Assembly (NCBI RefSeq): GCF_900115495.1
Contig: NZ_FOWR01000012.1
Span: 62,001-126,000, forward strand
Direction of reading: 5' to 3'
Source of the DNA: Enterovibrio norvegicus DSM 15893
GTDB lineage: Bacteria > Pseudomonadota > Gammaproteobacteria > Enterobacterales > Vibrionaceae
DNA length: 64,000 bases
Positions within the stretch are counted from its first letter, which is position 1, and every line of letters begins with the position of its first letter. The translations under genes and the position numbers were made by a program. The notes under the pieces are model-generated. The model was given only the letters and a program-made list of their open reading frames with translations. It searched no databases and had not been told where the DNA came from. Shown piece after piece: positions 46,792 to 56,724 of the stretch.

Positions 46792-47850
46792 ATGGCCTTA
46801 TTTTCTGCCCCACCACAGTCTCTCTGTATTTTGCGCCTTTCTGCGATTGGCGATGTTTGCAATGCCATCGCCGCTGTTCAAGCTATTCGCCAGCAATGGC
46901 CAAAAACACAACTGACATGGATAGCAGGGAAAGCCGAAGCCGCCCTTCTCACACCGTTATTACCCGATGTCACCGTGATTGCTTTTGATAAGAAGCAAGG
47001 CTTTAAAGGGATGCAAGCTGTCTGGAAAGCGTTAAAAGGCCAACGCTTCGATGCGCTACTTCATATGCAAAGCGCAATCAGAGCGAGCATGTTATCTGTC
47101 GGGATCAAAGCCAAATACAAACTGGGGTTTGATAAAGCCCGGGCCAGTGATTTGCAGCAGTGGTTTACCAATGTAAAAGTGCCATCACCAGCGTCTCCGC
47201 ATGTGCTAGACGGTTTCATGGCCTTCACTGAAGCACTAGGCTTAAAGCCTCAAGTACCGACATGGACACTGCCGCTGTCTGAAAGCGACATCGCATGGGC
47301 AAAAGGTCAGTTATCCACGAAGCCGGCCCTCGTGGTTGCCCCTGCCGCGAGCAAAGCCTTTAAAAACTGGACGGCGGAAGGTTACGCAGGTGTGATTGAG
47401 CATGCACTCGACAAAGGATTCAATGTCATCTTAGCGGGCGGCCCTGGCAAAATTGAGGTGGAACTCGGCCAAGCCATAGAAAATCGCCTTACCCGCCCTG
47501 TCACCAATTTGATTGGTAAAACAACACTTCTACAGCTGCTGGCACTTGAGCAGGAAGCAGATTTAGTCTTGGCACCCGATAGTGGCCCGGCGCACCTTGC
47601 CAATGCAGTGAACACACCCGTTATTGGTTTATACGCGCACCACAATCCGGCGCGAACAGGGCCTTACAACTGGCGACACTATGTCGTGAGCGTATATGCA
47701 GAGGCGATTGAAGCCGAAACAGGCAAATCAGCGAATGAAGTGTCTTGGCGAACACGCGTGAAAGACGATACCGCTATGCAAAGAATAACCATTGATGAGG
47801 TGATCTCGCGTTTTGATGAAGTCATCCAAAAAGAGGAAATCGGCTCATGA
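46792..47850 (+). CDS. GT9 heptosyltransferase (WaaC-like)
   Basis: The 352-residue GT9 enzyme has CILRLSAIGDVCNAIAAVQA (about 11-30), LVVAPAASKAFKNW near 184, and donor-site LAPDSGPAHLANAVNTPVIG (about 261-280). It resembles heptosyltransferase I, which adds the first heptose to Kdo, but could be another heptosyltransferase of the inner core. I chose the ATG at 46792, where homology begins; there is no good ribosome site, and an ATG at 46678 would add 38 unmatched residues. It overlaps the following GT2 gene by four bases. Confidence 0.83.
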   Translation: MALFSAPPQSLCILRLSAIGDVCNAIAAVQAIRQQWPKTQLTWIAGKAEAALLTPLLPDVTVIAFDKKQGFKGMQAVWKALKGQRFDALLHMQSAIRASMLSVGIKAKYKLGFDKARASDLQQWFTNVKVPSPASPHVLDGFMAFTEALGLKPQVPTWTLPLSESDIAWAKGQLSTKPALVVAPAASKAFKNWTAEGYAGVIEHALDKGFNVILAGGPGKIEVELGQAIENRLTRPVTNLIGKTTLLQLLALEQEADLVLAPDSGPAHLANAVNTPVIGLYAHHNPARTGPYNWRHYVVSVYAEAIEAETGKSANEVSWRTRVKDDTAMQRITIDEVISRFDEVIQKEEIGS

Positions 47851-48629
47851 GCCAGAATCAAACTCGCGCCTCGATCAGCGCAATCATCATCACCAAAAAC
47901 GAAGAACAGATCCTGCCAGAGTGTTTAGCATCACTGGATTGGGTCGATGAAATCATCGTGGTGGATTCTGGCAGCACAGACAATACCGTCGCCATCGCCA
48001 AGCAAGCGGGTGCGAAAGTCTTCGTGAATGCTGAATGGCCGGGCTTTGGCAAACAAAAACAATTGGCGCAAAGCCATGCAACCAACGATTGGGTGCTTGC
48101 GATTGATGCAGATGAAGTCATCACGGATGCATTGAAAACCAGCATTCTAGCGGTATTAGAAAACCCGCCAGAGAAAACCCTGTTTGTGCTCCGTCGCACC
48201 ACATGGGTATTTGGCCGCTTTCTTAAGCACTCTGGCTGGTACGATAAAATCGTTCGCTTCTACCCTCGTGAATTCGCCGGCTACAACGATGCCTTGGTTC
48301 ACGAGAAAATCATTGAGCCAGAAGGCTGTCAGAAGCAAACCTTGAGCGGCGACATGCTGCACTACTCATACCGCGACTTGCACCAGTACCTTGTGAAATC
48401 CGCATTCTATGCAAAATCATGGGCAGATGGTCGTCAGGCGCGAGGGAAGAAAAGCAGCATCGGGCAAGGTGTCACTCACGCGATTGGCTGCTTTTTGAAG
48501 ATGTATCTATTAAAGCGTGGTTTTCTCGATGGTAAACAAGGCTTCTTGATTGCCGTGCTCTCAGCGCACTCAACGTTCGTGAAATACGCCGACCTTTGGA
48601 TCAGAGAAAACGACAGCCGCGCCCCATAA
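47847..48629 (+). CDS. waaE: GT2 inner-core glucosyltransferase (WaaE/KdtX type)
   Basis: The 260-residue protein shows ISAIIITKNEEQILPECL (about 9-26), VVDSGSTDNT, LAIDADEVIT (about 81-90) and the WaaE-typical DKIVRFYPREFAGYNDALVH segments (in 133-153). WaaE adds beta-1,4-glucose to the first heptose of the inner core. It starts within the stop of the upstream heptosyltransferase gene (ATGA), so the two act together. Its stop is three bases before the end of a convergent GT9 gene. Confidence 0.85.
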   Translation: MSQNQTRASISAIIITKNEEQILPECLASLDWVDEIIVVDSGSTDNTVAIAKQAGAKVFVNAEWPGFGKQKQLAQSHATNDWVLAIDADEVITDALKTSILAVLENPPEKTLFVLRRTTWVFGRFLKHSGWYDKIVRFYPREFAGYNDALVHEKIIEPEGCQKQTLSGDMLHYSYRDLHQYLVKSAFYAKSWADGRQARGKKSSIGQGVTHAIGCFLKMYLLKRGFLDGKQGFLIAVLSAHSTFVKYADLWIRENDSRAP

Positions 48630-48632
48630 GCC

Positions 48633-49670
48633 TCAAAGTACGCGCTGAAGAAACGCTAGCGAGTCTGGCAAAATAGTATCAACGTCGATTTTCGACATGT
48701 CTGCTGCCACATCTTTGTCTTTGTCTGCTGGCGGTGCAAAGGCAAGGTGGCGGCCTTCACTGTTGATGGGTTGCCATCTCAACGGCGTCGCGCTGCGCTT
48801 TGCGGGGAAAAAGCCGATCGTCGGCACATCCACCGTTGCCGCGATATGCAACGGCCCGGTTGAGCCCGCAATGAAGGCACTTGCGCAGGCAATTGAACGC
48901 GTAAAGTCTTGCAGGCCATCGTTCTTATCGTAAATCACCGACTGCACATCACCTTGTGCCAACAACGCTTTCAGCTCTGTCGCTTTTTCTTCTTCACCCG
49001 GCCCTGCTGTTAATACCACATCCATATCAACATGTTGAACGATACCCGATACCAGCGCCGTGTATTGCTCAAGTGATAAGTTGTTCGCCGAGCCGCCGCT
49101 GCCAGCATGAACAAATAGCCAAGGTTTCTCTGAGTCAAGCGACAGTGAGGTCGTCAGCTTTTGGCGCTGAGCTTGAAGCGTATCAGCGTTAAACGCTAAA
49201 TAAGGCGCAACGGGTTCAACGGCCTTGATGCCTTGTTTCGCCAAGAAAGCACGCACCAAATCAAGGTTATATTCAAACTCTGGTTTGGCAGATTGAGAGC
49301 GACGCTGCTTGATGCGGTGGTTATAAAGAAGCTGAGAGATTTTCGTTGCAGGCGCTAAACGGAACGGGACGCCCGCTTTCCAGACTAAACCTGCATTGTA
49401 GCTGTCTGAAAACAAGCAAATTGACGCGTCAAACTGTTGTGCCTTGATGTCAGCAATCAATGCTTTCTTGCTCAACTTATCCGCATTTTTCCCACAATCT
49501 ACTAACACCTTATCAATCGATGGACACAACGCCGCAAGTGCTTTGGTGTATGGCGGCACCAACGCTGTGATTTCAGTATTGGGCTGAGATTGCTTCAACA
49601 TGGCAAAAGCAGGCCACGCCAACATGAAATCACCGATTTTATCGTTGCGAATGACAAGGATTTTTTTCAT
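48633..49670 (-). CDS. GT9 heptosyltransferase-family protein
   Basis: This 345-residue GT9 enzyme starts MKKILVIRNDKIGDFMLAWP, with HAGSGGSANNLSLEQY (about 196) and donor-site AGSTGPLHIAATVDVPTIGF (about 277-296). It is the fourth GT9 gene of the locus and may add heptose III or a similar branch; exact role not readable. I chose the ATG at 49670, preceded by AGGACA; the longer frame is not homologous. It is convergent with waaE with a 3-bp gap and divergent from coaD. Confidence 0.85.
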   Translation of the reverse strand: MKKILVIRNDKIGDFMLAWPAFAMLKQSQPNTEITALVPPYTKALAALCPSIDKVLVDCGKNADKLSKKALIADIKAQQFDASICLFSDSYNAGLVWKAGVPFRLAPATKISQLLYNHRIKQRRSQSAKPEFEYNLDLVRAFLAKQGIKAVEPVAPYLAFNADTLQAQRQKLTTSLSLDSEKPWLFVHAGSGGSANNLSLEQYTALVSGIVQHVDMDVVLTAGPGEEEKATELKALLAQGDVQSVIYDKNDGLQDFTRSIACASAFIAGSTGPLHIAATVDVPTIGFFPAKRSATPLRWQPINSEGRHLAFAPPADKDKDVAADMSKIDVDTILPDSLAFLQRVL

Positions 49671-49846
49671 TTTGTGTCCTAGTTTACGGTTCTTAGTCCC
49701 GATCATACCGAATAGTGCTGATTAAGCCATAGCGAGGTAGTAGGCTAGAGGTCTGAACCTTATTTTCGATGCGCTGCGTATTATGTTCACCAAAAAATAA
49801 TGATATTTTGGTAGCATGTCGCCAGTTTAAAAGATGGCAGGAATAA

Positions 49847-50350
<504 letters not shown>

Positions 50351-50368
50351 GCTAACGTTAACGAGCAC

Positions 50369-50400
50369 AAAAAAGCCCACTCTCGCAGCGGGCTTTTTTA
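50369..50400. terminator. Bidirectional terminator between coaD and mutM
   Basis: AAAAAAGCCC...GGGCTTTTTT, with an 11-base internal part (ACTCTCGCAGC) that can pair weakly. A- and T-runs flank both sides. Confidence 0.85.
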
Positions 50401-50424
50401 TACGTATGACTCGGCACTGTCTGA

Positions 50425-51237
50425 TCAAATCTGACAATCAGGGCAAAATACCGTGTTTCGCTGCCCTATCTTCACACTTTCAAGTTCAGTCCCGCATGCA
50501 GGACAAGGCTTTCCCTGATTGCCGTAAACTTGAAGCTCTTGCGCAAAATAGCCAGGCTTACCGTCCGCCTGCTTAAAATCTTTTAGCGTTGTGCCGCCTT
50601 GCTCAATCGCCGTTGCCAGCACTGATTTAATGTCAGCGACGAAGCGATGAGCGTCCTCTAGGCTCAACTGGCCCGCTTGGCGCTTAGGATGAATGCGGGA
50701 CATAAACAATGATTCATTGGCATAAATGTTACCTACACCAACCACCACCGCGTTATCCATAATGAATTGCTTGATAGGTGTACGCTTATTTCGGCTTCGC
50801 TCAAACAAATATTCAGCCGTAAAATCATCCGTTAGTGGTTCAGGCCCTAGCTTTCCCAACACAGGATGGTCCAAACCATCATTGGGTTGCCATAACCACG
50901 CACCAAAGCGACGTGGATCGTTATAGCGGATCATCTCGCCCGAACTTAAATGCAGATCAACATGATCGTGCTTAGCGGGAGGCGATCCTTCAGGAATCAC
51001 ACGTAAACTGCCAGACATCCCGAGATGAACCAAAGCATATCCTACGTCTGTTTCAAGGATCAGATATTTTGCACGACGCTTCACCCCTCGAATCACCTGA
51101 CCTTCCATGTCATGCAATTCTTCTGGCACTAGCCAGCGTAATTTGGGCTGTCGCACCTCGATTTTGGTAACGGTTTGACCTTTCGCATGGGGTTTAATGC
51201 CCATACGACTCACTTCGACTTCAGGTAATTCTGGCAT
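50425..51237 (-). CDS. mutM: Formamidopyrimidine-DNA glycosylase MutM (Fpg)
   Basis: MutM removes 8-oxoguanine and formamidopyrimidines and nicks the abasic site. The 270-residue protein starts MPELPEVE: Pro2 is the Schiff-base nucleophile and Glu3 is catalytic. The helix-two-turn-helix region [18 protein letters not shown] (about 167-184) and a C-terminal zinc finger CPACG...CPDC (about 245-268) are complete. Length is standard. A small membrane-protein gene lies 11 bp upstream on the same strand. Confidence 0.97.
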   Translation of the reverse strand: MPELPEVEVSRMGIKPHAKGQTVTKIEVRQPKLRWLVPEELHDMEGQVIRGVKRRAKYLILETDVGYALVHLGMSGSLRVIPEGSPPAKHDHVDLHLSSGEMIRYNDPRRFGAWLWQPNDGLDHPVLGKLGPEPLTDDFTAEYLFERSRNKRTPIKQFIMDNAVVVGVGNIYANESLFMSRIHPKRQAGQLSLEDAHRFVADIKSVLATAIEQGGTTLKDFKQADGKPGYFAQELQVYGNQGKPCPACGTELESVKIGQRNTVFCPDCQI

Positions 51238-51248
51238 GATCCATTGAA

Positions 51249-51773
51249 CTAGTTGGAAAGTGGGAACAAGTAGTTTGGCTCAACCGACACCGCAAGCCAA
51301 CGCTTTTCCCAGTTTTGGATGAGCCAAAACTGAGGCAATTCATAATATGTCAGGCGATAAGGTTCGAATTCATTGCCTAAATCAACCACCAAGGTAGACG
51401 GGGAGTGAAGACCAGGTTTGAGTTGTTCAAACATATCACCGCTGATTTCAGTGCCGGAGAGGTTAAGCCAGCGATTCGCTAACTCTGTGGCTGACACATC
51501 CAAAGGACGATCTGTTTGCCACGGCAAGCCTTGAGTAAGTGTGAATTGAGGGAATTGGAGCGCTTTAATGGCAGCACTTTCTGGTACTAACGCAATCACA
51601 CCATCAGGCAGCACTTGAGCCACCTCTTGTGATGCGCTGTTTTCAGCGAGTTTTGCGCGGATGTAGTCCGGCAGATGCATCATGGCGATAAACACCAAGG
51701 TGCCAATAATGAGGATGTTATTAAAGGTACGGCGGGAGATTCTTCCCATTTGATTCGTCCACGCTAATGCCAT
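51249..51773 (-). CDS. Conserved hypothetical inner-membrane-anchored protein
   Basis: The protein of up to 174 residues has one N-terminal membrane helix (about 18-34, [16 protein letters not shown]) and a soluble, probably periplasmic, remainder with no motif I recognise. Trp-rich stretches are [10 protein letters not shown] and [15 protein letters not shown]. It lies between rpmG and mutM, 11 bp from mutM, and is probably co-transcribed with it. The start is uncertain: ATG 51773 or ATG 51749 ([11 protein letters not shown]), neither with a strong ribosome site. Function is unknown. Confidence 0.65.
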   Translation of the reverse strand: MALAWTNQMGRISRRTFNNILIIGTLVFIAMMHLPDYIRAKLAENSASQEVAQVLPDGVIALVPESAAIKALQFPQFTLTQGLPWQTDRPLDVSATELANRWLNLSGTEISGDMFEQLKPGLHSPSTLVVDLGNEFEPYRLTYYELPQFWLIQNWEKRWLAVSVEPNYLFPLSN

Positions 51774-51821
51774 TACAAGATATTAGCAGTGTATATCTGG
51801 AACTTGCTGATTTACAGATAT

Positions 51822-51850
51822 AAAAAAACCCAGCCTAAGCCGGGTTTTTA
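51822..51850 (-). terminator. Terminator of rpmBG
   Basis: AAAAACCCAGC-CTAA-GCCGGGTTTTT with one A/C mismatch; the minus-strand U-run is seven long. It lies 18 bases after the rpmG stop. Confidence 0.85.
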
Positions 51851-51867
51851 TCGAAGTCGAAAACCAA

Positions 51868-52035
51868 TTACTTGATTTTAGCTTCTTTGTACATAACGTG
51901 TTGGCGAACAACTGGATCAAATTTCTTGATCTCAAATTTGCCTGGCATGTTACGTTTGTTTTTGTCAGTAGTGTAGAAGTGGCCTGTACCAGCAGATGAT
52001 ACTAGACGGATCTTCTCACGAATGCCTTTAGCCAT
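51868..52035 (-). CDS. rpmG: 50S ribosomal protein L33
   Basis: The 55-residue basic protein reads [20 protein letters not shown] from its ATG at 52035 and ends MYKEAKIK, which is L33. E. coli L33 has the same length. This version lacks the zinc-binding CxxC pairs, so it is the zinc-free type. It is the second gene of rpmB-rpmG (13-bp gap), as in nearly all gammaproteobacteria. Confidence 0.97.
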   Translation of the reverse strand: MAKGIREKIRLVSSAGTGHFYTTDKNKRNMPGKFEIKKFDPVVRQHVMYKEAKIK

Positions 52036-52048
52036 TCTTTAAATCCTC

Positions 52049-52285
52049 TTAAACGTTCTCACCACGGGCGCGGATGTCTGTAAGAACAGCATCAATGCCT
52101 TTCTTGTCGATGATGCGCATACCTTTAGGGGTAAGACGCAGTTTAACGAAGCGGTTTTCGCTTTCTACCCAGAAACGATGAGTTTGCAGGTTCGGCAGAA
52201 AACGACGCTTGGTGGCGTTACGTGCGTGAGAACGGTTGTTACCCGTTACAGGACGCTTGCCAGTTACTTGGCATACTCGTGACAT
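52049..52285 (-). CDS. rpmB: 50S ribosomal protein L28
   Basis: The 78-residue basic protein starts [20 protein letters not shown], the L28 signature, and ends DIRARGENV. Length is identical to E. coli L28. I chose the ATG at 52285; the frame continues upstream without homology. It is the first gene of rpmBG and has a near-perfect sigma-70 promoter about 100 bp upstream. Confidence 0.98.
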   Translation of the reverse strand: MSRVCQVTGKRPVTGNNRSHARNATKRRFLPNLQTHRFWVESENRFVKLRLTPKGMRIIDKKGIDAVLTDIRARGENV

Positions 52286-52383
52286 GAATGTCTCTCCAAA
52301 TCGTTTCAGCTCGATATCAACCTTGTCCACCAGTCCTGCAAAAACAAGGTCTAGCTCTAGGTCAAGGCTATCAAAGGTGGCGC

Positions 52384-52412
52384 ATTATACTAACTGTATT
52401 TGCATTGCTCAA
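52384..52412 (-). promoter_or_regulatory. Sigma-70 promoter of rpmBG
   Basis: On the minus strand, TTGAGC (52412-52407), exactly 17 bases, then TATAAT (52389-52384). Transcription would begin near 52377, giving a leader of about 90 nt before rpmB. Confidence 0.88.
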
Positions 52413-52473
52413 GTCCCGAGCAGATCCTTTTGTCATTTTTTGATCGTTTTTTAACAGCTTTTCCGTGAAAAGC

Positions 52474-53148
52474 TTATATCCAGCCGCGTTCAGCGAAGGA
52501 GACAACTTCTCCATCGCCTATCACCATGTGATCGAGCAGCCGAATATCAACCAACGACAACGCATCCGCAATCCGCGATGTGATATGACGGTCAGCAGGG
52601 CTTGGTTCAGCAATACCAGATGGGTGATTATGAGCCAAAATCACTGCGTTTGCATGCACTTCCAACGCCCGTCTTACAACTTCTCTTGGATAAACCCCTG
52701 CAGCATTGATGGTTCCTTCAAAAAGAATCTCATCTTTTATAGGACGGTTTTGATTATCTAAGTACAAGACAAGAAAGGCTTCTCGCGGTCTATCCCGTAA
52801 TTTTGCACAGAGATATCTCGCAGTATGAGAGGGGCTAGCCAATGCATCTTCACGCGTCATAATTTCATGTAAATGCCGCTTACTCAGCTCTAAAACGGCC
52901 TGCAATTGTGCATATTTTGCCGATCCCAGTCCTTTTCTTTGACTAAATTGCGCTAAATTTGCCTGCATCAAGCCACGCAATGAACCAAAATCATCGAGAA
53001 GATACCCAGCAAGCTCGATGGCATTCATGCCAGACACCCCAGTACGTAGAAATATAGCGAGCAGCTCTGCATCTGATAATGATTCGGGGCCTTTTGCCAA
53101 TAATTTCTCGCGAGGCCGACTTTCTTCAGGTAAACATTTTAGCGACAA
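52474..53148 (-). CDS. radC: RadC family (JAB/MPN) protein YicR
   Basis: The 224-residue UPF0758 protein has an N-terminal helix-hairpin-helix-like part ([20 protein letters not shown]) and a JAB metalloprotease-like domain with the metal site [14 protein letters not shown] (about 172-185) and the terminal SFAERGWI. Its biochemical role is unsettled; the early claim of a DNA-repair function for E. coli radC was not upheld. I chose the TTG at 53148 (reads [15 protein letters not shown]): AAGGA lies eight bases upstream and the length then equals typical Vibrio RadC. It is divergent from coaBC. Confidence 0.9.
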   Translation of the reverse strand: MSLKCLPEESRPREKLLAKGPESLSDAELLAIFLRTGVSGMNAIELAGYLLDDFGSLRGLMQANLAQFSQRKGLGSAKYAQLQAVLELSKRHLHEIMTREDALASPSHTARYLCAKLRDRPREAFLVLYLDNQNRPIKDEILFEGTINAAGVYPREVVRRALEVHANAVILAHNHPSGIAEPSPADRHITSRIADALSLVDIRLLDHMVIGDGEVVSFAERGWI

Positions 53149-53374
53149 AAGAACATTCCTTGCAGGCAAAACCGCCAGAATCGACACTCTTTTATTGTTC
53201 ATCAAGCCCAGTACAACAAGAATGCGAACCACCTAGTCAAGCCTGTCACTGAGCGGCTTCGTGATTACATTTCCATTAGGAATACCTCCCCTTTCACAAT
53301 CATCAGCGCCCAACAGGTGATTAATGCCCATTTATGATATCTTTCAAACCATTCACCCATTGGCTTACTTGGTT

Positions 53375-54601
53375 ATGGCTCAAAAAATCACGCAATCTTT
53401 ATCTGGAAAGCGCATTGTCTTGGGAATTGGCGGCGGGATTGCTGCTTATAAATGTGCAGATCTCACTCGTCGACTGATTGAACGCGGTGCGGATGTGCGC
53501 GTTGTCATGACAAATGCAGCAAAAGAATTCATCACCCCGTTAACGATGCAAGCCGTCTCAGGACACCCTGTTTCGGACAGTTTGCTCGACCCTGCTGCAG
53601 AAGCGTCAATGGGTCACATCGAAATCGCTAAATGGGCAGACTTGATACTGCTCGCCCCTGCAACCGCAGATTTAATTGCACGTTTAGCGGCTGGCATGGG
53701 GAATGACCTGCTTACCACCGTGTGCCTAGCCACCGATGCACCGGTTGCCATCGCGCCAGCGATGAACCAGCAAATGTACCGCGCCGTTGCTACGCAAGAA
53801 AATCTCGCCACACTTACACGACGCAACCACCCTATTTGGGGACCGGCGAGCGGCGAGCAAGCGTGCGGTGATATCGGCATGGGAAGAATGCTTGAGCCGC
53901 TTCAATTGGTCGCATTGATTGAAGACCACTTTGCAGAAGGCGACCTTCTTGGTTCATCATTTTTGATCACAGCAGGCCCAACGCGCGAAGCCATTGACCC
54001 GGTTCGCTACCTGTCCAATCACAGTTCAGGAAAAATGGGATACGCCATTGCGGCGGCGGCGGCGAAGCGCGGTGCAAACGTCACGCTCGTGAGCGGCCCT
54101 GTGAACCTTCCAACGCCAGCCAACGTGACTCGTGTGGATGTGCAAAGTGCAGAAGAGATGTATGCAGCCGTCCAACATCACGCTGGCGAGCACCAAATTT
54201 TCATCGCGTGCGCTGCAGTGGCAGATTTCAAGCCTGCGAGTGCTGCAAACCAAAAAATGAAGAAGAAAGACGGTCACGACGAGATGACCCTCACGCTTGT
54301 AAAGAACCCCGATATTGTTGCTTCGGTCGCTGCCATGAAAGCAAACCGACCATTCACTGTCGGGTTCGCAGCAGAAACCCAAGATGTAGAGCAATATGCT
54401 CGCGGTAAACTTACGAAGAAGAAGCTAGATCTGATTTGTGCGAACGATGTGTCGCAGCAAGGACAAGGCTTCAACAGCGACCAAAATGCGCTGCATTTAT
54501 ATTGGCCAAATGGCGACAAAGCACTGCCATTGGCAAACAAATCCGATATCGGCCATCAGTTAGTCAGTGAAATAGTGTCGCTGTTTAACAGTGACAAATA
54601 A
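53375..54601 (+). CDS. coaBC: Bifunctional CoaBC (Dfp): phosphopantothenoylcysteine synthetase/decarboxylase
   Basis: CoaBC joins cysteine to 4'-phosphopantothenate and decarboxylates the product in CoA synthesis. The N-terminal flavoprotein CoaC domain has [13 protein letters not shown], the catalytic His in [11 protein letters not shown], and APAMNQQMY. The C-terminal CoaB domain has [28 protein letters not shown], and AAVADFKPA with KxKK following. The start is uncertain: ATG 53375 fits the homology better, while ATG 53324 adds 17 residues but has a too-close AGGTGA. dut follows 20 bp later. Confidence 0.95.
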   Translation: MAQKITQSLSGKRIVLGIGGGIAAYKCADLTRRLIERGADVRVVMTNAAKEFITPLTMQAVSGHPVSDSLLDPAAEASMGHIEIAKWADLILLAPATADLIARLAAGMGNDLLTTVCLATDAPVAIAPAMNQQMYRAVATQENLATLTRRNHPIWGPASGEQACGDIGMGRMLEPLQLVALIEDHFAEGDLLGSSFLITAGPTREAIDPVRYLSNHSSGKMGYAIAAAAAKRGANVTLVSGPVNLPTPANVTRVDVQSAEEMYAAVQHHAGEHQIFIACAAVADFKPASAANQKMKKKDGHDEMTLTLVKNPDIVASVAAMKANRPFTVGFAAETQDVEQYARGKLTKKKLDLICANDVSQQGQGFNSDQNALHLYWPNGDKALPLANKSDIGHQLVSEIVSLFNSDK

Positions 54602-54621
54602 GCAACCAGTGGAACCTTGTT

Positions 54622-55077
54622 ATGAAAAAAATTGATCTAAAAATTCTCGACCCACGTGTAGGCAAAGAATTCCCACTTCCAGCGTATGCGACAGAAGGTT
54701 CAGCAGGTTTGGATTTACGCGCTTGTCTTGACGAGCCACTGACACTGGAACCTGGCCAAACACAACTGATCCCAACGGGCCTTGCGATTCATATTGCAGA
54801 CCCATCGATTGCAGCAACCATCTTGCCGCGTTCAGGCCTCGGTCATAAGCACGGTGTGGTATTAGGTAACCTTGTTGGCTTGATCGATTCAGATTACCAA
54901 GGGCAATTAATGGTCTCTTGCTGGAATCGTGGGCAAGACACTTTTATTATTGAACCAGGTGAGCGTATTGCACAGATGGTCTTCGTGCCGGTTATCCAAG
55001 CTGAATTCAACCTTGTTGAAGATTTTGATGCTACTGAACGTGGTGCCGGAGGTTTTGGGCACTCAGGTACGAAATAG
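54622..55077 (+). CDS. dut: Deoxyuridine 5'-triphosphate nucleotidohydrolase (dUTPase)
   Basis: Dut hydrolyses dUTP to dUMP, keeping uracil out of DNA and feeding dTMP synthesis. The 151-residue homotrimeric enzyme shows all five motifs: [18 protein letters not shown] (about 71-80), [14 protein letters not shown] (about 82-95; Asp catalytic), [10 protein letters not shown], and the C-terminal [11 protein letters not shown] that closes over the active site. Same length as E. coli Dut. It lies in the order coaBC-dut-slmA and ends at a terminator. Confidence 0.98.
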   Translation: MKKIDLKILDPRVGKEFPLPAYATEGSAGLDLRACLDEPLTLEPGQTQLIPTGLAIHIADPSIAATILPRSGLGHKHGVVLGNLVGLIDSDYQGQLMVSCWNRGQDTFIIEPGERIAQMVFVPVIQAEFNLVEDFDATERGAGGFGHSGTK

Positions 55078-55102
55078 TAGTGTTAACTTGGTGAAAAACC
55101 AC

Positions 55103-55130
55103 AAAAACGCCACCGATCTGTGGCGTTTTT
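55103..55130 (+). terminator. Terminator of coaBC-dut
   Basis: AAAAACGCCAC-CGATCT-GTGGCGTTTTT, 11 pairs including the A/T arm, 25 bases after dut. slmA therefore has its own promoter in the 150 bases that follow. Confidence 0.93.
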
Positions 55131-55283
55131 TATGCGTCATTCACGCTTTTGTTATTTGTGATAGGCAAGGGCTCGGCGAAGGTGCATTATTCTTTTAATA
55201 CAGTGTGTACGTCGTTAAGATACCCGCTCCACAGCCGAGATTTGGGTCAAAGACCCTCATAACAACAAAGGAACCATCTATTC

Positions 55284-55874
55284 ATGGCTGGCCAAAAAAA
55301 GCAGAACCGCCGCGAAGAAATTCTTCAGGCTCTGGCTCAAATGCTGGAGTCCACCCAAGGCAGTCAACGCATAACTACCGCCAAGCTTGCAGCACAGGTT
55401 GGTGTGTCAGAAGCGGCACTTTATCGCCACTTTCCAAGTAAAGCGCGCATGTTCGAGGGATTGATTGAGTTTATTGAAGAATCACTCATCACTCGTATTA
55501 ACCGCATTTTGAACGAAGAAAAAGACACGCTCACTCGCCTGCGTCTTATTCTTCAACTGCTTTTGGTATTTGGTGAACGCAACCCAGGCCTGACACGCAT
55601 CATGACAGGTCACGCCTTGATGTTTGAACAAGACAGATTGCAAGGCCGTATCAACCAGTTGTTCGAAAAGATTGAAAGCCAACTTCGCCAAGTATTAAGA
55701 GAGCGCCGCTTACGTGAAGGGAAAGGCTTCCCTGTTGACGAGTCCATTCTGGCAGCACAACTGCTAGGCCAAGTGGAAGGTAGCTTGAACCGTTTCGTAC
55801 GTTCAAGTTTCAAATACCCGCCAACGGCGGATTTTGACCAATACTGGCAACTCCTCAGCGCTCAACTTGACTAA
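55284..55874 (+). CDS. slmA: Nucleoid occlusion factor SlmA
   Basis: SlmA is a TetR-fold DNA-binding protein that blocks FtsZ ring formation over the nucleoid. The 196-residue protein starts [20 protein letters not shown]. It has the helix-turn-helix [20 protein letters not shown] (about 30-49), then the [18 protein letters not shown] helix and the dimer domain with [14 protein letters not shown]. Length and sequence match E. coli SlmA (198). It is placed between dut and pyrE as usual and ends at a terminator shared with pyrE. Confidence 0.97.
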   Translation: MAGQKKQNRREEILQALAQMLESTQGSQRITTAKLAAQVGVSEAALYRHFPSKARMFEGLIEFIEESLITRINRILNEEKDTLTRLRLILQLLLVFGERNPGLTRIMTGHALMFEQDRLQGRINQLFEKIESQLRQVLRERRLREGKGFPVDESILAAQLLGQVEGSLNRFVRSSFKYPPTADFDQYWQLLSAQLD

Positions 55875-55892
55875 TTTGTCGCTAAAAACATT

Positions 55893-55921
55893 AAAAAAGG
55901 CTGCATCATGCAGCCTTTTTC
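55893..55921. terminator. Terminator of slmA (and pyrE side)
   Basis: AAAAAAGGCTGCA-TCA-TGCAGCCTTTTT: strong stem, A- and T-runs on both sides. Confidence 0.93.
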
Positions 55922-55970
55922 GTTGATCCATGTTCAGAAAACAATCACTGCTGACTGTCCGAAATAGACG

Positions 55971-56612
55971 CTAGATACCATATTCTGCACGATATGCTTT
56001 TACCGCGTCTAAGTGCTCAGGGTTGCCACCTTGTTCTTCAAGGTAAGTCACCAAATCACCCAAGCTGACAATCGACACCACTTTGCAGCCAAAGTCGCGC
56101 TCAACTTCTTGGATCGCAGACAATTCGCCTTTACCGCGCTCTTGACGGTCAATCGCCACCAAAACACCCGCCAAATCTGCACCATTTGCCTGAATGATTT
56201 CCATGGATTCGCGAATCGCCGTGCCCGCAGTGATCACATCGTCAACCAACATGACACGTCCTTCCAGCACGCTGCCGACTAAGCTGCCGCCTTCACCGTG
56301 CGTTTTTGCCTCTTTACGGTTGAAGCAATATGGTGTGTCGATGTCATGGTGCTCTGCCAACGCCACCGCGGTGGTGGTGGCAATTGGAATGCCTTTGTAC
56401 GCAGGGCCAAACAACAGATCGTAGTCAATCTTCGCATCCACTAACGCTTCTGCGTAGAAACGGCCAAGACGCGCCAAATCCCGACCTGTATTAAATAGGC
56501 CAGCATTAAAGAAGTAAGGGCTCTTACGGCCAGACTTCAAAGTGAACTCACCGAACTTCAAAACGTGTTTTTCCAATGCGAACTCGATGAATTGACGCTG
56601 ATAGGCTTTCAT
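55971..56612 (-). CDS. pyrE: Orotate phosphoribosyltransferase
   Basis: PyrE makes orotidine-5'-phosphate from orotate and PRPP in pyrimidine synthesis. The 213-residue enzyme has [14 protein letters not shown] (about 26-39), the [12 protein letters not shown] loop (about 67-78), [11 protein letters not shown] (about 99-109; catalytic loop Lys) and the PRPP-binding [13 protein letters not shown] (about 119-131). I chose the ATG at 56612, with GGAG upstream; length equals E. coli PyrE. It follows rph on the minus strand, with an attenuator between. Confidence 0.98.
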   Translation of the reverse strand: MKAYQRQFIEFALEKHVLKFGEFTLKSGRKSPYFFNAGLFNTGRDLARLGRFYAEALVDAKIDYDLLFGPAYKGIPIATTTAVALAEHHDIDTPYCFNRKEAKTHGEGGSLVGSVLEGRVMLVDDVITAGTAIRESMEIIQANGADLAGVLVAIDRQERGKGELSAIQEVERDFGCKVVSIVSLGDLVTYLEEQGGNPEHLDAVKAYRAEYGI

Positions 56613-56657
56613 TTTTTCTCCTGTCGATCTGAATGGGTGTTTAACCCGTCTTTCCAT

Positions 56658-56718
56658 GAGGCGATCTGTCGCCTCCTCAAATTTTGCTTAAAAAAAAGCG
56701 GCTCCAGTAGAAGCCGCT
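56658..56718 (-). promoter_or_regulatory. pyrE attenuator: two hairpins between rph and pyrE
   Basis: On the minus strand, rph is followed after a few bases by AGCGGCT-loop-AGCCGCT (56718-56697) and an eight-U run, a complete intrinsic terminator. A second hairpin, GAGGCGA-TCTG-TCGCCTC (56658-56675), sits between it and pyrE. This matches the layout of the E. coli rph-pyrE attenuator, where UTP level sets coupling of rph translation to RNA polymerase. Confidence 0.85.
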
Positions 56719-56724
56719 CTTTCA

